Source of the DNA: Bradyrhizobium centrolobii
Lineage (GTDB): Bacteria; Pseudomonadota; Alphaproteobacteria; Rhizobiales; Xanthobacteraceae
NCBI RefSeq assembly: GCF_001641635.1
Contig: NZ_LUUB01000129.1
Span: 1 to 64,000, forward strand
DNA length: 64,000 nt
Direction of reading: 5' to 3'
Positions 37,398 to 46,027 of the stretch are shown here, piece by piece. The notes beneath the pieces were generated by a model. The model made no database searches and was not told the origin of the DNA. It saw only the letters and a program-made list of their open reading frames with translations. The first letter of the stretch is position 1; every line of letters begins with the position of its first letter. The position numbers and the translations under genes were made by a program.

Positions 37398-38583
37398 GGC
37401 GCAGGCGGGGTGGCGCGCCATGCTCTTTTCCGAGGCCGTCGCGATCAATCCAAAGCGCCAGCTCCCAAGAGAAGGGCAGGTGCCTTTCCTTGACATGGCG
37501 AGTTTGCCGCTCAACGGCGCGGACGTGTCGGTCCTGACTACCCGCGAGATCAGTAGCGGCGGCTCCAAATTTCAGTCTGGCGACACGCTCTTCGCTCGGA
37601 TCACCCCTTGCGCCGAGAATGGAAAGCTCGGCTTCGTTCAGTCGATCAATGGTGGTCAGGTGGCGCAAGGCTCTACCGAGTTCATCGTCATGGCGGGACG
37701 CGATGGACTGACACTGCCTGAGTATGTTCGCTGTCTCGCCGGTTGGTCTGAAGTTCGTGACCAAGCCATCGGCTTGATGGAAGGCACGTCGGGACGTCAG
37801 CGAGTGCCGCAGTCGGCTTTCGATGAGATCGAGGTTCTGATCCCCCCGCTCGAAGAGCAGCGACGGATCGCCGAGGTGTTGCGGTCGGTAGATGAGCTTC
37901 TCTCAGTCGTCGAACGCAAAGCAGAACAAGGCGAACGAACGCTGTCGGCGTATTTTGCAGAAGCGTTCGCGAACGCCGTTCCGCAGGATGGCACTGGCGT
38001 GGCCCTCGACGACCTGCTTTCCCGCATTATCGACTATAGGGGAGTTCCACCGCCCAAAGCGCCCAGTGGTGTCCCGCTGCTGACCGCAAAGAATGTGCGG
38101 TTTGGCTACCTCGATCCTGAGCCGAGGGAGTTCATCGCAGAGGACGACTACGAGTCTTGGATGCGTCGCGGCATTCCCGCCGTTGGCGATGTGATGTTTA
38201 CGACCGAGGCCCCCCTCGGAAATGTTGCTGACTTCCCGAACTATCGAGCCGCGCTTGGCCAGCGGACTCTAACCTTGCGGCCCGATCCTGTTCGGTTGAC
38301 TTCCAGTTACCTTAAGTGGCTCCTTCTCTCACCTTATGCTCAAACGCTCATCGAGCGTCACGCCACGGGTTCGACAGCAAAGGGGATCAAACAGACGACC
38401 TTCAGAAAACTTCGGTTCAACGTGCCATCACTCGCCAATCAAAGCGAAATTGGTGCGGTCTGCGACTCCATCTGGGCGGACGTCGTTGCGTCAAGAGCCC
38501 AAAGCAGTGCCTTGATTAAGCTTCGTGGCCTCCTTTCAGGTGACCTCCTCTCGGGCCGCGTCAAGGTACCCGTGCCCGTATGA
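37387..38583 (+). CDS. hsdS: Type I restriction-modification specificity subunit
   Basis: A 398-residue HsdS with two target-recognition domains (about 10-150 and 205-365). Each is followed by a spacer helix; the first carries IPPLEEQRRIAEVLRSVDELLSVVERK, the second PSLANQSEIGAVCDSIWADVVASRAQSSALIKLRGLLSG. It sets the bipartite DNA sequence recognised by the complex. The start at 37387 overlaps the hsdM end by 11 bp, indicating coupling. The recognition sequence cannot be read from the protein. Confidence 0.93.
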   Translation: MSGEAQAGWRAMLFSEAVAINPKRQLPREGQVPFLDMASLPLNGADVSVLTTREISSGGSKFQSGDTLFARITPCAENGKLGFVQSINGGQVAQGSTEFIVMAGRDGLTLPEYVRCLAGWSEVRDQAIGLMEGTSGRQRVPQSAFDEIEVLIPPLEEQRRIAEVLRSVDELLSVVERKAEQGERTLSAYFAEAFANAVPQDGTGVALDDLLSRIIDYRGVPPPKAPSGVPLLTAKNVRFGYLDPEPREFIAEDDYESWMRRGIPAVGDVMFTTEAPLGNVADFPNYRAALGQRTLTLRPDPVRLTSSYLKWLLLSPYAQTLIERHATGSTAKGIKQTTFRKLRFNVPSLANQSEIGAVCDSIWADVVASRAQSSALIKLRGLLSGDLLSGRVKVPVPV

Positions 38584-41500
38584 GCGAATACCGCCTCGCC
38601 GAGAAGCCCGCACTCGATGCCCTGGTAGCAATAGGCTACTGCGCACTTCATCCCGAGCCGGCAATGCTGATGCGGCAGGAGGCCAACCGCGTCGTGCTGA
38701 AGCCGATTTTGATCGAGGCTCTCCAGATTGTAAACGAGAGCTTAAGCGTCGAGGACGCAGAGGCGATCTATACCGACCTCAACATCCTGTCGGATAACGA
38801 GGAATGGCAGCGTCGCCTGCGCGGATCCTATTCCCGGCGACTAAAGGGCGAAGCCAAGGACAGGCCGGTCAATTTGATCGACTTCAAGCGGCCCGATAGG
38901 AACCGCTACCACATCGTGCGCCAGTTCAAGGTTGAGGCTCAGCGGTCGCGGATCGCCGACCTTGTAGTGTTCGTGAACGGCATCCCGGTGGTCGTGATCG
39001 AGGCGAAATGCCCGCTGAAGGCGGCCGATCGATCCGGCCAGGCGTTCGAGCAGATCAAGCAGTATGAGCGGGACATCCCGCGCTTATTCTATTCCAATGC
39101 CTTCAACATAGTGACGGACGGAATGGCGACGCTTTATGGCGCGACCGGCGCACCGTCGAAGTTCTATGCCCCTTGGTCCGACCCGTGGCCGCGCTCATAC
39201 GACGAGTTTACAGATGACCTAAACAAAGAACTGTGGTGTCTGCTGGAGCCTTCCCGGCTGCTGGACCTATTGGCCCACTTCATCCTCTTCGAGACGGATC
39301 CCGACAGCGGGCGGCGGATCAAAAAGATCTGCCGCTATCAGCAGTTTCGAGCAGTCAATAAGGCGGTGAACCGCGTCGCCGAAGGAAATAAGAAGGGCTT
39401 GATTTGGCACACCCAAGGCTCGGGCAAGAGCCTGACAATGGTCTTCCTCACCTTGAAGCTGAAGACCCATCTGACGCTTGATGCATCGACGCTCCAGAAC
39501 CCGAACATCCTCGTGCTGACCGACCGGATCGATCTGGACGATCAGATTTCCAAAACTTTCGTCGCCTGCGGTCTGCCCAATCCGAAGCAGGCACTGTCGG
39601 TCGGCGAACTACGCGAGGCCGTCGCGCGGGGCGGCTCGGGCCAAATACTGCTCTCGACTATCTTCAAGTTCCAAGGCTCCAAGGAGCCGATCCCGAACTC
39701 GGAGGACTGGATCGTGCTGGTGGACGAATGCCACCGCACGCAGGAGAAAGACCTCGGCGCCTTCCTTCAGGCGACCCTGCCTAATGCCCGCTACTTCGGC
39801 TTCACCGGCACACCGATCAAGAAGGCCGACAAGGACACCTACGCTCGCTTCAGCGAGCCGGGCGAAACCTATCTCGACAAATATGGCATCGACGACGCGG
39901 TGCGCGACGGTGCCACCGTCCCGATCCTCTACGAGGGCCGGAAGACCGAGTGGTCGATCAACGAGGCCGAGATCGACATCCTGTTCGACCGCTGGTTCGT
40001 CGATCTGTCCGACGAGAAGCGCGAGATGCTAAAGCAGAGAGGTGTCAGCCTCGCCCTGATCGCCAAGCACCCCGAGCGCATCCGCCTCATTGCCCGCGAC
40101 ATCTGGGAGCACTTCAAGCAGACGTGCCGCCCTGATGGCTTCAAGGCTCAGATTGTCGCCATCGACCGCGAGTCGGTCGTACTCTATCGCGCCGCCCTAG
40201 CCGAGGTGATCGCAGCCGACCTGACCAAGGGCGGAATGCCCGAAGCGGAAGCAACGACGAAGGCCGATCGCATGATCGCTTGCGTTTTTTCCAAGAGCCA
40301 AGAGGACAACAAGCCAAGCGAAGACGCGGACATCGCTGTGTTGCGTGCCGAACTGGAGGCCCATTACCTCGATGACGACGGAGAAAAAGCCGCCAAAAAG
40401 GCGTTCAAGGGGAGCACGGACGAACCGAGTTTTTTGATCGTCTGCGATAAGCTGTTGACCGGCTTCGACGCGCCAAACGAGCATGTCATGTATCTGGACA
40501 AGCCACTGCGCGAACACGGATTGCTGCAGGCCATCGCGCGTACCAACCGAACCTGCTCGATCAAGAGGCCGGACGGAACGACCGTCGATAAGCCACACGG
40601 CCGGCTCGTGGACTACATTGGCGTCACTCAAAACCTCGAAGACGCCCTGTCGTCCTATCGTGCTGACGACGTTCAGAACGCCCTTCGCGATCTCGACCTG
40701 CTGCGCCGCGATCTGCGCGAGACCTATGCCCGGTTCATGCGCCAGAAGCGCCTAATGGACCTCGATGGAATGACCGAAAGGGCCGCCGCGTACGCCGTTG
40801 AGAAGCTGGTCTCGGATGGTCGTGAGGACGACTGGTTCGAGCTTCAGCGGCTGGGCCGTCACTTCGTGCGGTCGTATGGCGATTTGTCGCCTGATCCGGC
40901 GATCCTTGATTTCACCGAGGACATGAAGTGGACCGCAACCTTCCTGCGATTGGCCCAACAGGCCATCACCAAGGACGAGAGCCTCGACCATCTGAGCTAT
41001 TCCGGCAAGATCAGGGACATGCTGGAGGAACACGTACGCGCCACCGGCCTCACCACGACCGTTCGTCTCCGCAATATCACTGACCCGGATTTTACGGACG
41101 ACTTCCAGACCGAGGGGAGGTCGGAGGAGGAGCTGTACGCGGCGTTCGTGCGGAAGGCCGCCGAACTGAAGCGCGTAACCCGGGAACTGGTCGACAAGAA
41201 CCCGGCTCAATACGGCCGTTTCTCCGAGCGGGTGCTAGAGATCATTCGCCGGTTTGAGGAAGGCCAAATCGCCGCCGTCGAAGGTCTTCGAGACTTCGAA
41301 GACTTGACCGACGGCATTGCGGTCGAGGCGCGCGCTCATGACGAATTGGGAATGGATGAACGGGCCTTCGCCATCCTGCGGATCATGGAGCCGCATGCGC
41401 CGGTGACAGAACATGCGCCGCTTCGGGCGGTGGCTGTTGAGGTTGGTGATCTCTATGCCAAGGCGCAGGCCAGTCAGCCGTCATGGTTTTTCATGGACGG

Positions 41501-41624
41501 CTACAAGAGGGAGCTTCGCCGCGAGGTTCGCAGGCTGCTGCGTCCGCTCGATCTCAAAGATGTCAATGCCGTTAGGGACGAGATCGAGAATTACGCCGTA
41601 CAGGCCTACGCCGAGGCCAGCTGA
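38580..41624 (+). CDS. hsdR: Type I restriction endonuclease subunit
   Basis: A 1014-residue HsdR. The N-terminal nuclease motif is ADLVVFVNGIPVVVIEAKCP (Glu141, Lys143). The helicase motor has Walker A HTQGSGKSLTMVF (Lys near 283), Walker B LVDECHRTQ (Asp382), the SAT-like FGFTGTPI, and motif VI LLQAIARTNRT. The length fits this HsdR subfamily. Its ATG overlaps the hsdS stop as ATGA. With HsdM and HsdS it translocates and cuts unmethylated foreign DNA away from the site. Confidence 0.97.
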   Translation: MSEYRLAEKPALDALVAIGYCALHPEPAMLMRQEANRVVLKPILIEALQIVNESLSVEDAEAIYTDLNILSDNEEWQRRLRGSYSRRLKGEAKDRPVNLIDFKRPDRNRYHIVRQFKVEAQRSRIADLVVFVNGIPVVVIEAKCPLKAADRSGQAFEQIKQYERDIPRLFYSNAFNIVTDGMATLYGATGAPSKFYAPWSDPWPRSYDEFTDDLNKELWCLLEPSRLLDLLAHFILFETDPDSGRRIKKICRYQQFRAVNKAVNRVAEGNKKGLIWHTQGSGKSLTMVFLTLKLKTHLTLDASTLQNPNILVLTDRIDLDDQISKTFVACGLPNPKQALSVGELREAVARGGSGQILLSTIFKFQGSKEPIPNSEDWIVLVDECHRTQEKDLGAFLQATLPNARYFGFTGTPIKKADKDTYARFSEPGETYLDKYGIDDAVRDGATVPILYEGRKTEWSINEAEIDILFDRWFVDLSDEKREMLKQRGVSLALIAKHPERIRLIARDIWEHFKQTCRPDGFKAQIVAIDRESVVLYRAALAEVIAADLTKGGMPEAEATTKADRMIACVFSKSQEDNKPSEDADIAVLRAELEAHYLDDDGEKAAKKAFKGSTDEPSFLIVCDKLLTGFDAPNEHVMYLDKPLREHGLLQAIARTNRTCSIKRPDGTTVDKPHGRLVDYIGVTQNLEDALSSYRADDVQNALRDLDLLRRDLRETYARFMRQKRLMDLDGMTERAAAYAVEKLVSDGREDDWFELQRLGRHFVRSYGDLSPDPAILDFTEDMKWTATFLRLAQQAITKDESLDHLSYSGKIRDMLEEHVRATGLTTTVRLRNITDPDFTDDFQTEGRSEEELYAAFVRKAAELKRVTRELVDKNPAQYGRFSERVLEIIRRFEEGQIAAVEGLRDFEDLTDGIAVEARAHDELGMDERAFAILRIMEPHAPVTEHAPLRAVAVEVGDLYAKAQASQPSWFFMDGYKRELRREVRRLLRPLDLKDVNAVRDEIENYAVQAYAEAS

Positions 41625-42364
41625 TGGGCGTCCTGCGCATCGGTCAGACCGAGGTCGCCTACGAGCTTCGGCGATCCGCCGCCACATCGGAACGACGAAT
41701 TACGGTCATGCCGGGCCACGTAGAAGTCATGGCCCTGGCGACTGACGACGAAGAGGAGATTGATGCTTTTCTGAGGCGGAAACGCCGGTGGTTGTTTAAC
41801 GCCGTGCGTGAACTTGAAGCTAGGGCGGCCACCCGTCCCGTCGTTTCTCGCTTCGCAACCGGCTCCAAGGTCCCGTACAGAGGGCGAATGGTTCGTCTGA
41901 CCGTACGTCGCCATGATGGGCCACACATCGAAATCAGCTACCGCCGCGGGTTGGTCGTCGATGTTCCATCTTGGGTCCGAACAGACTCTGCGATCGCCAC
42001 TGAAATTGCAGTTTGGCTCAAGCAGCGTGTTCGTCGAGACGTTCGTGAGATCGCGTCTGTATATCAGACGAAATTCGACCTCAGGCCTCGGTCCATCCGA
42101 GTTGCAGACATGAGGGGCGGATGGGGATCCTGCGGTCCTTCCGGTAGCCTCACAGTAAGCTGGCTCCTGATCTTTGCACCAAGGTCGGTCCTAGAATACG
42201 TCGTTGCGCATGAGCTGGCCCATCTAAAACATCGCTCGCACGGAAGGGCTTTCTGGTCCTATTTGCGATCGATCATGCCGTCGTACGAGAAGCCCAAGGC
42301 ATGGCTTGAGGTGCACCAGTCTTCGCTCAACGCTGATTTTCTTCGGAAGGCCAACTTGCGCTGA
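41624..42364 (+). CDS. YgjP-like (DUF45/M48) metallopeptidase
   Basis: A 246-residue protein with a C-terminal zinc site: HELAH at 196-200 and a third ligand in HGRAFW. Upstream lie DMRGGWGSCGPSGSLTVSW and APRSVLEYVV, the YgjP/SprT-like signature. The start overlaps the hsdR stop (TGATG), so it is the fourth gene of the restriction operon. YgjP-like genes often follow type I hsdR; the role is unknown. Processing or turnover of the restriction complex is a reasonable guess. Unlike housekeeping copies, it is translationally tied to hsdR. Confidence 0.92.
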   Translation: MGVLRIGQTEVAYELRRSAATSERRITVMPGHVEVMALATDDEEEIDAFLRRKRRWLFNAVRELEARAATRPVVSRFATGSKVPYRGRMVRLTVRRHDGPHIEISYRRGLVVDVPSWVRTDSAIATEIAVWLKQRVRRDVREIASVYQTKFDLRPRSIRVADMRGGWGSCGPSGSLTVSWLLIFAPRSVLEYVVAHELAHLKHRSHGRAFWSYLRSIMPSYEKPKAWLEVHQSSLNADFLRKANLR

Positions 42365-42384
42365 TTTTGATGGAGACGTACTCC

Positions 42385-42558
42385 GGGACGCGGCGATGAT
42401 AGGTCGAGCGTGCCTCCGGTGTTGCCGCGCGTCGCGACGCCCGCGATCGCTCGATCGGTTGGGATCATCGAGTTGTTGATGACCGCGCCCCAATTGTTGT
42501 TGTTGCCAGTGCCCTGGAGGATCAATCCAAGGTTTGAATTGTAAGTATCGGCGGGCAT
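42385..42558 (-). pseudogene. Truncated phage structural gene fragment
   Basis: Starting at the ATG at 42558 the first 58 codons read ADTYNSNLGLILQGTGNNNNWGAV, then DRAIAGVATRGNTGGTLDLSS, the N-terminus of a tail-fibre-like protein common in Bradyrhizobium prophages. The similarity then stops and the frame runs into the antisense of the metallopeptidase gene. A 5' fragment of a gene several hundred codons long. Confidence 0.55.
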
Positions 42559-42692
42559 GCAGTAAGCCTTTCGATGAAGCCCAGCATTGTGCGCGACGGT
42601 CTCAATGTCGCGGTAGATCAGGTCGCGAGTGCATTGCGCCAGAAACAGAAAACAGATTCACGCGTGAGCGGCATCGTAGAGCGCTTTTTCGA

Positions 42693-42727
42693 GACTCGAG
42701 TCGCGCATCATTTAGCTACTCATAGTC
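42693..42727. promoter_or_regulatory. Candidate controller-protein (C-box-like) operator
   Basis: GACTCGAGTC (42693-42702) is a perfect palindrome and ACTCATAGTC (42718-42727) shares its GACT/AGTC arms, with centres 25 bp apart, 60-95 bp ahead of the XRE start. GACT...AGTC arms are typical of controller-protein boxes in restriction systems. Confidence 0.5.
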
Positions 42728-42787
42728 TGTAGATTCAAAGGCATCATCTCCACAGGCATGCTCCTCATTCTTCTTGTGGATGACGGC

Positions 42788-43051
42788 ATGTCCTCTACGC
42801 AGCTTCGTAAGCCGAGTCCCGCGCTTAGGCAGATCTTGGCGCGCAATGTCGTCCGCCTGCGATGTGCGAAGGGCTTATCTCAAGAAGCATTCGCTGATGT
42901 CTGTGGCCTCCATAGGACCTATGTCGGCTCAGTCGAACGCGGGGAACGTAACGTTACATTGAGCACGCTCGAAGTGTTGGCCAATGCCCTTAAGGTCTCG
43001 GTGATTGACTTGTTGACCAAGAGCACCGAGGGCTCTCGCCGCTCGCGATAA
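42788..43051 (+). CDS. XRE-family regulator, possible restriction controller protein
   Basis: An 87-residue lambda-repressor-like protein: LRQILARNVVRLRCAKGLSQEAFADVCGLHRTYVGSVERGERNVTLSTLEVLANALKV. Size and sequence fit the small C-proteins and XRE regulators that time restriction-modification expression. It lies between the restriction operon and the nuclease/SMC pair, so either could be its target. The ATG at 42788 was chosen because the upstream ten codons are not conserved-looking. Confidence 0.88.
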   Translation: MSSTQLRKPSPALRQILARNVVRLRCAKGLSQEAFADVCGLHRTYVGSVERGERNVTLSTLEVLANALKVSVIDLLTKSTEGSRRSR

Positions 43052-43066
43052 TGTGCGGCAATGCGT

Positions 43067-43099
43067 GAAAGCGCTGCCAAAAAGCGGCAGGACGCTTTC
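43067..43099. terminator. Hairpin between convergent XRE and SMC genes
   Basis: GAAAGCGCTGCC pairs with GGCAGGACGCTTTC with a two-base bulge and an A-rich loop. It lies between convergent stops; no T-tract follows, so the function is inferred from position. Confidence 0.5.
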
Positions 43100-43104
43100 A
43101 GAGC

Positions 43105-44781
43105 TTATAGAGCTTGCGCAATATATGGGCGAAGCTGTGTGCTTACTGCTTCGAACTCAGCTTCATTCAGAAGCTGGTTTTTACGTACTCCCACACTAAC
43201 GATGTCTGCATCGTTCTCTGTTATTCCTACCGCCTCCTCAACTCCGAGGATGAGCTGAGCACCCTTTGGCCGTTTCTTGACCAGAAATGAGATGATAGCA
43301 GGCAAGTGTTGCGCGTCTTGACCCTGTTGGTTCGGCGCATCAACCACGATGGGACAGAATACCATCGAGCCATATTGCTGGGTGGTATATAGGAATGCGT
43401 AATTGTAGGCGGCGAGACCTCTCGGGCCTTCGCTTCCGCGCGCGTGAGACGTTGACGCCATTGGATTGGACGGCAAATCCCCAATCCGGACATCCAGTTG
43501 TTGAGCGAAACTCACAAAGTGGCTGGCGAATAAGTCCTTGATTGTCCGAGATCGCTTACGGTCCAGCAGTCCGCGCATGGTTGCGGCGATTTCTTCAATT
43601 TTTGAGTTGAGTCCGCCGATCTCGGCGTCCACCTCCTTAACTCGCTCGCGCAGAACACGGGTTGCGGCGTTTCGCCCTTCTGCGGCAACTATCGCTCCAA
43701 ACGTAAGATCATTCTTTCGCGTCGCCAATACGGCCCGGACGCTTGAGGCAGCAATGTCGATTGCTTCGATGTCATGCCGAGCTATTTCGATCCGCTTATC
43801 AAGCTTCTGCTGCTCTTGGCGAGCGTGGTTCAACACCGCAATCAACGCCTCAGCGTCGGCAGCGATCTTGAAACGAGCTGCAATGTCATTTGTATAGTGC
43901 TCGCCACACGTCGGGCATTCGACGTCGATGGGATGGCCAAAGGCACTCTTGAACACCTCATCTGTTTCGCCGAGCGCGGCGCGAGTAATCTCAGCCTGAG
44001 TAATCCAAAGTGCGCGAGCGTCGATCAACTCTGAAAGCTTTGCCCGGTAGGAATTTTGCTCATCGAGCAATCGTGTGCTCTCGGCGAGCAGCTCAGCAGT
44101 CTCAGCTTGAAAATCATCAATATTGAAATGTACGTCGGTGTCCGGCTCGACGGTCCGCAACTCCTCGACCGCAGCAACAACGCCGTCCCTCCGCAGCTCT
44201 GCTTCCCGCAGCACTGTCGCCAAGCGATCCCTTTCAGCTTGAGCTGCGTAATATTCGTTTGGCTTCAGGCCAGAATGGTAGTCCGCTAGAGTGGCAGCCG
44301 AGCGAGGCAAGTACATGTTGCGGAAGGGCTCCCAAGCAGAAGTCCAACTCCGGTCCTGATCCATGTAAAAGGGCGCAAAGGCATACGCAGGAGGTGGAAT
44401 GAGAACTTGCTCTCGCTTGTCGATCATAAGCAAGCGGAAGTCGAGCAAGTCCGCCAAGAACGGAGCCAAACCTTGGGTGACGGATGACGTTTGAAGGGTC
44501 TTGTTGCCTCCCTCATCAAAGACAGTGTAGATGCCCGCAAATTTCATAATGGTTTGCGGCCGCCCATTAACCTCGAAGTCTACCGCCGAAATGACATTCG
44601 CACTTCGCCAAGCTTGGTCGATCCGGTGCGGCTCAGCGCCGAACGTGTCATAGAGGCTCTTCAGAAGAGCCGACTTGCCGAATCCGTTGCCCGCCTTCAC
44701 GACTGTCGCCTCGTTGTGGAACTCCATCGTGAACGCCCGTTTCTCGTCTTGCGATAGAAGAGAAATTCTTTTGAACTTCAT
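43105..44781 (-). CDS. SMC/Rad50-like ATPase of a two-gene defence system
   Basis: A 558-residue ABC-type ATPase. Walker A is GNGFGKSALLK (Lys36). Two coiled-coil stretches (about 170-285 and 300-410) flank a zinc-hook-like CPTCGEHY (Cys289, Cys292). A signature-like region GSEGPRGLAAYNYAFLY (about 450) precedes a Walker B CPIVVDAPNQQGQD, where Asp481 is followed by alanine, not glutamate. The plan is that of Rad50/SMC proteins and of the LmuB ATPase in Lamassu systems, but shorter. It lies 62 bp downstream of a Cap4-like nuclease gene, same strand. A TTG or GTG a few codons upstream could also start it. Confidence 0.8.
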   Translation of the reverse strand: MKFKRISLLSQDEKRAFTMEFHNEATVVKAGNGFGKSALLKSLYDTFGAEPHRIDQAWRSANVISAVDFEVNGRPQTIMKFAGIYTVFDEGGNKTLQTSSVTQGLAPFLADLLDFRLLMIDKREQVLIPPPAYAFAPFYMDQDRSWTSAWEPFRNMYLPRSAATLADYHSGLKPNEYYAAQAERDRLATVLREAELRRDGVVAAVEELRTVEPDTDVHFNIDDFQAETAELLAESTRLLDEQNSYRAKLSELIDARALWITQAEITRAALGETDEVFKSAFGHPIDVECPTCGEHYTNDIAARFKIAADAEALIAVLNHARQEQQKLDKRIEIARHDIEAIDIAASSVRAVLATRKNDLTFGAIVAAEGRNAATRVLRERVKEVDAEIGGLNSKIEEIAATMRGLLDRKRSRTIKDLFASHFVSFAQQLDVRIGDLPSNPMASTSHARGSEGPRGLAAYNYAFLYTTQQYGSMVFCPIVVDAPNQQGQDAQHLPAIISFLVKKRPKGAQLILGVEEAVGITENDADIVSVGVRKNQLLNEAEFEAVSTQLRPYIAQAL

Positions 44782-44843
44782 TGTGCGCACGCCGCTTCCC
44801 CCCAAGATTCAGCAGCAATCGCCGCAATCCAAAATCCCGCTGT

Positions 44844-45926
44844 TCATCCATTGAAGCTCTCGTACAGCTCGACCAGTATCGCCGCTTCGATGGTTAGTTG
44901 TTCGTATTGGGAGACCAGCGAAGAGGGCAAGCTAGTTCTGATCAGATCGGCAGCGGCGAGCAAATTATCACAAGTGCGGACGCGCGCCGAGATTAGTTGA
45001 GACGCCCCGTACACCTCCTGCGCCAGAGTCTCGGCTTGACGCTTACGCATAGAGCGGTCGCGTAGATAGTTGACAACTGCCGTTTGGCCTTTAATGCGCT
45101 CCATCGGAGTTCGGCCAGCGTCCTTCAACTCTTCATCAACGGTCTTCCAAACATCAAGTATTCCTCGGCGCTTCTCAGCGGCCGCCAGTATTTGATCCAT
45201 TTCCTCGCAACCTAGCGATTTGTGGGTGAAGACGTCCGACAGATTCAAGCAAACGGTCGTGTCGTTCGCGCGTGAAGTGATGTCTTGAATCAGCGTCCGA
45301 TAGAGGGCTGCAACAACTACGCCTTCCTTGTTTTCGACCGCATCGACCAACAATCCTTTTAGAACAAGATCGTATCCGGTGACTGGAACGATGGTTCGTT
45401 CGAAGCTGAATACTTCATCTTCTGCCGGAGAACGGGGCGACGGAAAGTCATTTTCGAGGGCGGCGGCAAAGCGAGTCTTATCTTCGGATCCCAAGCTCGC
45501 GTAGAAAATTTTGGTGTGATCAATTCCGGTTTTCGTTCCGTCGGCCAGCGTTAGGCCGAACGATGCGTTTGTGAGAAAAACGCATCCTGCCACGGATGCT
45601 CCGATCGTCTGCGTATGGTGATACATTTTGCCGACGATAGTTCTCGGCACCTCATCGTCCACCTTACAGAGACTCGCTGCCGTCCAACTTCCTTGTTGTT
45701 TCCCCTTGATCTGGAAGAACTCGACTTGATCCGGGCATTTCGAAGGGGTCAGGATGGCAAGGTCATCGAAATGGTCGAATATGGCGCGGAAGTCGGCACC
45801 TGACCTCCGAAGCTCAAGCATCTTGGCCAGCGAGACGTGTGCCTGAAAGGCATAGCGCGAGCCAGTCCGTGATCCCGCTTTCTCGCGCGGCTTCGCCGTG
45901 ACGAGCGCAGTCGTCAGTGCTGTCAT
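44844..45926 (-). CDS. Cap4/DUF4297-like dsDNA nuclease effector
   Basis: A 360-residue protein. The N-terminal domain (about 15-150) has the order seen in DUF4297: GSRTGSRYAFQAHVSLAKMLEL, FDHFDDLAIL (Asp54/Asp55), and EFFQIKGK (Gln72, Lys74), a PD-(D/E)xK nuclease core of the Cap4 type. The remainder is helical and unassigned; it may bind the ATPase. In Lamassu, effector LmuA carries such a nuclease N-terminally and pairs with an SMC protein, as here. GGGGAAAC upstream fixes the ATG at 45926; the longer frame runs into a tRNA remnant. The sequence looks AT-richer than the backbone. Confidence 0.8.
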   Translation of the reverse strand: MTALTTALVTAKPREKAGSRTGSRYAFQAHVSLAKMLELRRSGADFRAIFDHFDDLAILTPSKCPDQVEFFQIKGKQQGSWTAASLCKVDDEVPRTIVGKMYHHTQTIGASVAGCVFLTNASFGLTLADGTKTGIDHTKIFYASLGSEDKTRFAAALENDFPSPRSPAEDEVFSFERTIVPVTGYDLVLKGLLVDAVENKEGVVVAALYRTLIQDITSRANDTTVCLNLSDVFTHKSLGCEEMDQILAAAEKRRGILDVWKTVDEELKDAGRTPMERIKGQTAVVNYLRDRSMRKRQAETLAQEVYGASQLISARVRTCDNLLAAADLIRTSLPSSLVSQYEQLTIEAAILVELYESFNG

Positions 45927-45988
45927 AGGTTTCCCCAACCTGTATTCATTAGACGCTAGGTCTGGGGTTTCTGCAACCAATAGGACGC

Positions 45989-46027
45989 TGGCGGAACTGG
46001 TAGACGCGCTGGATTTAGGTTCCAGCG
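45989..46027 (+). pseudogene. tRNA-Leu (TAG) remnant: D-arm and anticodon arm only
   Basis: Reads as the 5' part of a class II tRNA-Leu: the D-arm GCGGAACTGGTAGACGC, then anticodon stem CTGGA/TCCAG around TTTAGGT, anticodon TAG. No matching acceptor strand, variable arm or T-arm follows, so it cannot form a working tRNA. It lies upstream of and opposite to the nuclease gene. Confidence 0.75.

Larger units (their letters stand above)
42365..42787. other. Gap between the restriction operon and the XRE gene
   Basis: Holds a reverse-strand phage-gene fragment (42385-42558) and two palindromes near 42693 and 42718. I see no intact gene. Confidence 0.5.
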
